DNA of 64,000 bases, taken from the NCBI RefSeq assembly GCF_965232925.1, contig NZ_CBDDRA010000027.1:1-64000 (forward strand). Direction: 5' to 3'. Shown in pieces: positions 58,616-64,000 of this stretch (position 1 is the stretch's first letter; each line of letters starts with the position of its first letter). This DNA is from Tumidithrix helvetica. Its GTDB lineage: Bacteria; Cyanobacteriota; Cyanobacteriia; Pseudanabaenales; Pseudanabaenaceae. Position numbers and translations under genes: made by a program. The notes beneath the pieces are model-generated. The model was not told the DNA's origin. It was given only the letters and a program-made list of their open reading frames with translations, and searched no databases.

Positions 58616-59398
58616 ATGCAAATCTACCGTCTGCCTGTGCTCAGTGATAATTACATTTTTCTTTTACACGATCGCGATCGCAACATTGCCGCAGTGGTCG
58701 ATCCTGCCGAACCTCGTCCTGTGCTGCAAAAACTCGAACAGCTAGGTGCAAACTTAGTCGCGATTTTCAATACTCACCATCATCACGATCATATCGGCGC
58801 AAATCAAGCCTTGGTAAAACAATTTCCTCAGTTAATCGTTTACGGCGGCGAACTCGATCGCGGACGCATCCCCCATCAACAGGTGTTTTTAAAGGCAGGC
58901 GATCGCGTCACCTTTGGCGATCGCACCGCTGACGTGTTTTTTATCCCTGGGCATACCCGCGCCCATATTGCCTACTACTTTCCAGCGTCAAATTCAGAGT
59001 CGGGCGAATTATTCTGCGGGGATACCCTGTTTGCGGGAGGTTGCGGTAGATTGTTTGAAGGAACACCTGCCCAAATGCTGCACTCTTTAAACCAATTGCG
59101 CCAACTGCCTGATGCCACGCGGGTATGGTGCGCCCATGAGTATACGCTGGGCAATCTCAAGTTTGCCCTGACCGTAGATGCCAAGAACGCAATTTTGCAA
59201 GAACGCTTCAAAACTGTGAGTGAAATGCGCCAAAGGGACGAGCCCACAATTCCCTCTACGATTGGCATTGAAAAACAAACAAACCCATTTTTGCGTTGGG
59301 ATCAGCCCGCCATTCAAACGGCGGCGGATCTTAAAGAAGCAAACCCCGAACCAGAGAGAGTCTTTGCCAGAATTCGAGGCAAAAAAGATTTGTTTTAA
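58616..59398 (+). CDS. gloB: Hydroxyacylglutathione hydrolase (glyoxalase II)
   Basis: 260 residues. Metallo-beta-lactamase fold with the glyoxalase II binuclear site: NTHHHHDHIGAN, PGHTRAHIAYYF, GDTLFAGGCGRLFEGT and WCAHEYTLGNLKF. It hydrolyses S-D-lactoylglutathione to lactate and glutathione, completing methylglyoxal detoxification in the cytoplasm. The C-terminal substrate-binding helices end with NPFLRWDQPAI, matching the glutathione-binding Arg/Lys region. Monocistronic. Confidence 0.96.
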   Translation: MQIYRLPVLSDNYIFLLHDRDRNIAAVVDPAEPRPVLQKLEQLGANLVAIFNTHHHHDHIGANQALVKQFPQLIVYGGELDRGRIPHQQVFLKAGDRVTFGDRTADVFFIPGHTRAHIAYYFPASNSESGELFCGDTLFAGGCGRLFEGTPAQMLHSLNQLRQLPDATRVWCAHEYTLGNLKFALTVDAKNAILQERFKTVSEMRQRDEPTIPSTIGIEKQTNPFLRWDQPAIQTAADLKEANPEPERVFARIRGKKDLF

Positions 59399-59437
59399 AT
59401 TCTTAGAAGGTTTTCAAATAACAAATTTCCCTAGGTA

Positions 59438-59450
59438 GGGGCAGCGCCCC
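59438..59450. repeat. Short GGGGC-AGC-GCCCC hairpin after gloB
   Basis: GGGGC pairs with GCCCC around AGC inside TAGGGGCAGCGCCCCCGTG. It lies 40 bp after gloB without a T-run. Resembles the short GGGGC-rich intergenic motifs of many cyanobacteria; possible weak transcript end. Confidence 0.4.
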
Positions 59451-59522
59451 CGTGCCTGCCCTATGGGTGGTGGAGCGCCCCAAAAAGGGTTTCTCTTACA
59501 TCCATCATTAAATTTGAAAAAC

Positions 59523-59593
59523 TGGGGTGCAAGGATTCGAACCTCGGAATGGCTGGACCAAAACCAGCTGCCTTACCACTTGGCGACACCCCA
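59523..59593 (-). tRNA. tRNA-Gln (TTG)
   Basis: 71 nt on the minus strand. Acceptor TGGGGTG pairs with CACCCCA. The anticodon loop is TTTTGGT with TTG at 59561-59559, closed by GCTGG/CCAGC. T-arm CGAGG-TTCGAAT-CCTTG (one G-T pair). No CCA tail beyond the last acceptor bases; a complete, normal tRNA. Confidence 0.96.
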
Positions 59594-59661
59594 ATCGCGC
59601 GCTTCTGAAAACGCAACTTAGATACTATAGCAAACAAAGTTAGCAACTTGTCAACCGAATT

Positions 59662-60408
59662 TTAAGAAGCATCCGTAATTTCGGCACAAATTTTCTGCCA
59701 AGCCAGTACTGGATCGGGCGCAGCCGTAATTGGACGACCGATCACAAGATAATTTGCCCCCAGCGCGATCGCTTGTTTTGGCGTCATCACCCGTTTTTGA
59801 TCCCCAGGGGTTGCCCATGTGGGACGCACCCCTGGCGTCACTAGATAGAAATCTCGCCCCAAAAGCGATCGCAAACTACTGACCTCATGGGGAGAGCACA
59901 CTGCCCCCGCTAAACCGCAAGTCTGGGCAGTCTCTGCCATATGCAGGGCATATTCGGGTAACTCGATCGGAACCTTGAGATCGAAAGCCAACTCCCTAGA
60001 AGAAATACTGGTCAGCAGGGAGATCCCAAGCAACTTGGTGCGCGATCCCTCCACCTCGGCTTGGGCAGCCTTAAGCATGGCGCGACCGCCAACGGCATGA
60101 ACGGTGAGAAAATCGACATCAAATTTAGCGGCGACCCGACAGGCAGAGGCAACAGTGTTGGGGATATCGTGCAGCTTTAGATCGAGAAAAATTTGCTTTT
60201 GGCGTTGCTTCAGTTCAGACAGGATCGCATGTCCCTCGGCAATGAATAATTCTAGCCCGACCTTCCAAAAGCTAACTTCGGGCAAGCGATCGCATAGGGC
60301 GATTGCCTCTGCGGCACTGGGCACATCAAGCGCTACGATAATCTTGTGAGAAACTTGCTCAGAAGTCCGATCTGAAATTTGCTCTGAAGGAAAAAGCATC
60401 GATTGCAT
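59662..60408 (-). CDS. pyrF: Orotidine 5'-phosphate decarboxylase
   Basis: 248 residues from the ATG at 60408. The frame extends to a GTG at 60441, but family members start close to KIIVALDVPS. It makes UMP from OMP. IFLDLKLHDIPNTV carries the catalytic Lys/Asp array and LVTPGVRPTW closes the phosphate site; QAIALGANYLVIGRPIT completes the barrel. Pathway partner of carB upstream in the window. The tRNA-Gln gene lies 68 bp downstream. Confidence 0.96.
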   Translation of the reverse strand: MQSMLFPSEQISDRTSEQVSHKIIVALDVPSAAEAIALCDRLPEVSFWKVGLELFIAEGHAILSELKQRQKQIFLDLKLHDIPNTVASACRVAAKFDVDFLTVHAVGGRAMLKAAQAEVEGSRTKLLGISLLTSISSRELAFDLKVPIELPEYALHMAETAQTCGLAGAVCSPHEVSSLRSLLGRDFYLVTPGVRPTWATPGDQKRVMTPKQAIALGANYLVIGRPITAAPDPVLAWQKICAEITDAS

Positions 60409-60492
60409 AAGATGACGAGTGGTTCTAATTGATACTGACACAGCGATCTAATCTCTATATAATAGTATGGCTATTGGCATCAGGAGGGTTTT

Positions 60493-63051
60493 ATGAGAGC
60501 AGTGTTGATGGCAGGAGGCTCTGGCACAAGACTGAGACCGCTCACCTGCGATCTGCCCAAGCCAATGGTTTCGGTTTTAAATCGTCCGATTACTGAGCAT
60601 ATTCTGCGTTTGCTCAAGCGGCATGGCATCAGGGAAGTAATCGCAACATTGCATTACCTGCCAGACATGATTCGCGACCATTTTGGCGATGGCAGTGAAT
60701 TTGACATGGATATGCTGTATGTGGTTGAGGAAGATCAGCCCCTTGGGACAGCAGGATGCGTCAAAAATGTGGAAAGCCTTTTGGATGACACATTTCTCGT
60801 AATTAGTGGTGACAGCATTACCGACTTCGATCTGACTGCGGCAATTCGCTTCCACAAAGCCAAAAAATCAAAAGCTACCTTAATTTTGCGTCGCGTCAAC
60901 GAACCGATGGCTTTTGGGGTCGTGATCACCGACGAACAAAATCGGATTCAACGTTTTTTAGAGAAACCTTCCACAGGTGAAATTTTTTCAGATACGGTGA
61001 ATACGGGCATCTACATTCTCGAACCCGAAGTTCTCAGCTATCTACCCGCCAATCAGCCCCAAGATTTTTCCCACGATCTTTTCCCTTTGCTTTTAGAAAA
61101 GGCAGTCCCCATGTTTGGCTATGTGGCAGATGGCTACTGGTGCGATATCGGTACGTTAGAAGCCTACCGTCAAGCGCAATATGATGCGATTAGGGGCAGA
61201 GTTCACCTCGAATTTGATTATTTACAGTTACGGACTGGCGTATGGGTAGGGCAGCACACCACGATCGATGCGACAGCTCGCATTGAAGCACCTATCCTAA
61301 TAGGGGACAATTGCTCGATTGGGGCGCGGGTAAGTATCTCGGCGGGGACGATTATTGGGGATCACGTTACCATCGGGGCTGACTGTGACTTGCAGCGACC
61401 GATTATTTGTAACGGTGTCACAATTGGCGAAGAAAGCCACCTATGGGCTTGCACGATCGCGCGCAATTCGCGGATTAGTCGGCGCAGTCATGTCATGGAA
61501 GGAGCCGTAGTTGGCTCTAACTCCGTAATTGGCGAAGAGTCGCGTATTTTCCCCAATGTACGCATTTGGCCGAGCAAACGGGTGGAATCGGGAGCAACGC
61601 TGACCACGAATTTAATTTGGGGAACGATGGCAGCCCGCCATCTCTTTGGGCATCGGGGCGTATCGGGGCTGGCAAATGCCGATATTACGCCAGAGTTTGC
61701 CGTTAAATTGGGAGCCTCCTATGGGGCAACGCTCAGACCTGGTTCTCAGGTAATGGTGTCTCGCGATCAACGCACGATCTGTCGCATGGTGACGCGATCG
61801 CTGATTTCAGGCTTGATGTCCGTCGGCATAAATGTTGAGAACTTAGAAGCTACTGCCATTCCGATCTCCAGATTCACTGCGCGCAGCCTCAATATCGCTG
61901 GGGGCATCCACGTCCGCATCCATCCCGATCGCAACGATCACATTCTGATCGAGTTTCTCGATGCCAATGGCATTAACATCGACACCAATCAAGAAAAGAA
62001 AATTGAAGGAGCCTATTACAAGGAAGATTTTCGCCGCGCGCGCATGGAAGAAATTGGCGAAATCACCTATCCATCCCGTATTCTTGACTACTACAACAGT
62101 GGCTTTGCCAAGAACCTAGACGCGGAAGCCATTCGCAATAGCGACTGCAAAAAGATTGTAATTGACTATGTTTATGCGGTCTCAGGCGCGGTTTTACCAC
62201 GTATCTTGGGTAAATTTAGCAGTGATGTCGTCGTTCTCAATGCCAGCCTCAATGAAATTGCCCCAGCCATGAGCGAGAGAGAGAGAATGCTGGATCAGCT
62301 AGGCGATGTCGTGAGAGCGATCAAAGCCAATTTTGGCGTACAGGTATTTGCGAATGGAGAGAAGTTCATCTTGATTGACGAACTGGGGGAACCGATTCGT
62401 GGTGAAATGCTGACGGCTCTGATGGTAGAAATGGCGCTGACGGCAAAGCCTGGTGGGTCAGTCGTGGTTCCCGTCTCTGTGTCAGGCGTGGTAGAACAAA
62501 TTGCGGCTAGACATCATGGCAAGATTATTCGGACGCGTGCGAATCCAACGGCTCTGATGATGGCTTGCCATAAAACAGAAGGGGTAATTTTAGGCGGAGC
62601 CGCAGAAATGGGCTTTATCTTTCCGCAGTTACATCCTGGGTTTGATGCCATGTTTAGTACTGCCAAAATTATTGAATGGCTGACGCTGCAAAGAGGTACG
62701 ATTTCTCAAATGCGGAAACACTTGCCAGATTTCCACTTTAAGAGTCAGTCGGTTCGTTGTCCTTGGAGCGTCAAAGGAACCTTGATGCGTCACCTTGTAG
62801 AAGCCTATAGCCAAAAGCATCTCGAGCTAATTGATGGCGTCAAAGTCATGTATTCCGATGATGACTGGGTACTCATCCTACCCGATGCTGGCGAACCGAT
62901 CGTGCATGTCTATGTGAATGGGAAAGATAGCGTGCAAAGTGATGGCGAGGGATGGATAGAAACCCATATGCAAGAGTTTCGCAACTATATTGAGACTTTT
63001 TGCAAGCTTCAGATCGCACTGTCAAAAGATTCCGCTATTCTAGATACATAA
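60493..63051 (+). CDS. Mannose-1-phosphate guanylyltransferase-type NDP-sugar pyrophosphorylase with degenerate phosphomannomutase domain
   Basis: 852 residues, ATG with AGGAGGG. Residues 1 to ~230 are a nucleotidyltransferase (MAGGSGTRLRPLT; GDSITDFDLT), followed by left-handed beta-helix hexapeptides (~245-370: IGDNCSIGA, GVTIGEESHL). The last ~440 residues have the phosphohexomutase fold, but the phosphoserine loop (TASHNP) reads RIHPDR in GGIHVRIHPDRND and the metal loop (DGDxDR) reads ANGEKF in FANGEKFILIDELGEP. The N-terminal part should make GDP-mannose or a similar NDP-sugar; the mutase part is probably inactive and structural or regulatory. It may feed the glycan genes of this region. 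Confidence 0.85.
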   Translation: MRAVLMAGGSGTRLRPLTCDLPKPMVSVLNRPITEHILRLLKRHGIREVIATLHYLPDMIRDHFGDGSEFDMDMLYVVEEDQPLGTAGCVKNVESLLDDTFLVISGDSITDFDLTAAIRFHKAKKSKATLILRRVNEPMAFGVVITDEQNRIQRFLEKPSTGEIFSDTVNTGIYILEPEVLSYLPANQPQDFSHDLFPLLLEKAVPMFGYVADGYWCDIGTLEAYRQAQYDAIRGRVHLEFDYLQLRTGVWVGQHTTIDATARIEAPILIGDNCSIGARVSISAGTIIGDHVTIGADCDLQRPIICNGVTIGEESHLWACTIARNSRISRRSHVMEGAVVGSNSVIGEESRIFPNVRIWPSKRVESGATLTTNLIWGTMAARHLFGHRGVSGLANADITPEFAVKLGASYGATLRPGSQVMVSRDQRTICRMVTRSLISGLMSVGINVENLEATAIPISRFTARSLNIAGGIHVRIHPDRNDHILIEFLDANGINIDTNQEKKIEGAYYKEDFRRARMEEIGEITYPSRILDYYNSGFAKNLDAEAIRNSDCKKIVIDYVYAVSGAVLPRILGKFSSDVVVLNASLNEIAPAMSERERMLDQLGDVVRAIKANFGVQVFANGEKFILIDELGEPIRGEMLTALMVEMALTAKPGGSVVVPVSVSGVVEQIAARHHGKIIRTRANPTALMMACHKTEGVILGGAAEMGFIFPQLHPGFDAMFSTAKIIEWLTLQRGTISQMRKHLPDFHFKSQSVRCPWSVKGTLMRHLVEAYSQKHLELIDGVKVMYSDDDWVLILPDAGEPIVHVYVNGKDSVQSDGEGWIETHMQEFRNYIETFCKLQIALSKDSAILDT

Positions 63052-63125
63052 CTAAGCGCGATCGCAGGGTTCAAGGCTATCCCTGTCATCGCAAAATCAG
63101 CACAAAAGATCGAGGAGACATCTAG

Positions 63126-63458
63126 ATGGGTGAGGTATTGGATTCGGCCGAAGCGTATAACGATCGCGGCATGGGAAAAGCGGAATCAGAGGACTATGTG
63201 GGAGCGATCGCTGACTATTCCAAAGCGATCGAACTGGATCCCACCTTTGCGGAGGCTTACTACAATCGCGCCTACGATCGCTCTGAGATTAGAGACTATC
63301 AAGGGGCGATTGAGGACTACACCAAAGTGATCGAACTGGTTCCCGATGAAGCTGCCGCTGCCTATTTTAATCGGGGCATGGCAAAAGCAAAGCTAGGTGA
63401 TGCAGAAGGAGCGATCGCCGATTGCCAACATGCGGAAAGCATCAATGGATCTGAGTGA
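63126..63458 (+). CDS. TPR-repeat protein
   Basis: 110 residues, ATG with GAGGAG 9 bases upstream. Three tetratricopeptide repeats: AYNDRGMGKAESEDYVGAIA, AYYNRAYDRSEIRDYQGAIE and AAAYFNRGMAKAKLGDAEGA, each ending in the DYxKAIEL/DCQHAE helix. There is no signal peptide, so a cytoplasmic protein-protein adaptor is likely. Partner unknown. The following gene starts 82 bp later on the same strand. Confidence 0.9.
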   Translation: MGEVLDSAEAYNDRGMGKAESEDYVGAIADYSKAIELDPTFAEAYYNRAYDRSEIRDYQGAIEDYTKVIELVPDEAAAAYFNRGMAKAKLGDAEGAIADCQHAESINGSE

Positions 63459-63539
63459 GCGTAAATACGCGAAATATGAAGTTTTTGGGATTCCACGGAG
63501 TTTATTGCTACACTATCAGTACAGTCGATTGGACTAAGT

Positions 63540-64000
63540 ATGAACGAACCCTCTGAACCCAAAAGAGTCAAACAACCACCACTACTTTTTGACGAGACCC
63601 AAGCGATTATTGCCAAGCTAGAGATCCTGACAGGCTACAAAATCTTGTCCTATTGGACTTCTGCACGCGGTGGGGTCTGTGCCAATGATGTGCTGGCTTT
63701 GTATGAAGTTTTTAAAAAAATTGGGCCTGGGGAAAAGATTGCGATTTTCATCAAATCCAGTGGCGGCAATGTGGAAGCCTCACTCCAATTTGTGAACTTG
63801 GTCAGAGAATACTACAAGAGCATGGTTGCCTTGGTGCCTTTAGAGTGTGCTTCGGCAGCAACGATGATTGCACTCGGAGCCGATGAGATCCAGATGGGAG
63901 CCTTGGCATATTTGACGGCGATCGATTCTTCGCTGACCCATCAACTTTCGCCCATCGACGAGCTGCATAATCGCCGCGTCAGCGTTAGCCAAGACGAGTT
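63540..64000 (+). CDS. Serine dehydrogenase proteinase / SppA-ClpP-like membrane-associated protease, truncated by window end
   Basis: Open from ATG 63540 to the edge, 153 codons read. ClpP/SppA fold: KIAIFIKSSGGNVEASLQFV supplies the oxyanion-type SSGGN strand and LECASAATMIALGADEIQMG carries the catalytic Ser of the SDH (serine dehydrogenase proteinase) family. The DSSLTHQLSPID stretch also matches SDH members. It lacks an obvious N-terminal signal. The remainder is outside the window. Confidence 0.82.
   Translation, partial: MNEPSEPKRVKQPPLLFDETQAIIAKLEILTGYKILSYWTSARGGVCANDVLALYEVFKKIGPGEKIAIFIKSSGGNVEASLQFVNLVREYYKSMVALVPLECASAATMIALGADEIQMGALAYLTAIDSSLTHQLSPIDELHNRRVSVSQDE

Overview
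The window is cyanobacterial chromosome. HIP1 octamers (GCGATCGC) are dense throughout, and several genes are of cyanobacterial type: a TonB-dependent receptor with an AMIN domain, two subfunctionalised bacterioferritins, a Uma2 nuclease, a Nif11-like peptide and a pseudokinase fused to a phosphate-binding-like domain. The roughly 100 bp foldback repeats and the GGGGCAATTCATG palindromes remind me of Pseudanabaena-type genomes, but I cannot confirm a genus without a search.

Layout. 0.1-6.4 kb: a cyclic-nucleotide-binding/AAA/polyferredoxin fusion, a methyltransferase, and a glycosyltransferase-TPR-methyltransferase fusion. 6.7-7.9 kb: rtcB. 8.1-27.4 kb: a large exopolysaccharide locus in two divergent arms. 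The minus arm encodes a beta-barrel-like protein, two DUF3131 proteins (one with three copies of the domain), a GH26-like protein, a BcsA-like GT2 synthase without PilZ, and a STAS protein. The plus arm encodes an OpgC-type acyltransferase, a fifth DUF3131 domain, an SGNH hydrolase, a GH2 enzyme and a GH9 cellulase, with overlapping or nearly abutting ends. 27.8-36.3 kb: an energised outer-membrane uptake locus (TonB, ExbD, ExbB, AMIN-TonB receptor, lipoprotein, methyltransferase, two PepSY membrane proteins) around a Fur-like dyad. 36.5-38.0 kb: iron storage, with a ferroxidase-type and a haem-type bacterioferritin subunit diverging from a 59-residue Bfd.

38-42 kb is an accessory island of decayed and small genes: antitoxin 3' fragments in repeated segments, Uma2, a YefM/YoeB pair, a double NuiA-like inhibitor, and a broken retropepsin-like gene beside a small antitoxin-like gene. 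From 42 kb the content is mostly housekeeping: carB, gpsA, a bifunctional-nuclease-family gene, a RodZ-like gene, a pseudouridine synthase, gloB, pyrF, an NDP-sugar pyrophosphorylase/pseudo-phosphomannomutase, tRNA-Ser(GGA) and tRNA-Gln(TTG). These are interspersed with a pseudokinase-PBP fusion, a Coq4-family protein, a PsiE-family protein and a truncated serine-dehydrogenase-type protease at the right edge.

The best candidate for an undescribed system is the 8-27 kb polysaccharide locus. Its parts suggest synthesis across the inner membrane (GT2), passage through or processing in the periplasm (DUF3131 proteins, beta-barrel), acylation and de-acylation (OpgC, SGNH), and trimming (GH26-like, GH2, GH9). 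The polymer itself cannot be read from the sequence. Two families of short palindromic elements, whose stems differ in sequence while staying paired, are the most striking non-coding signal.
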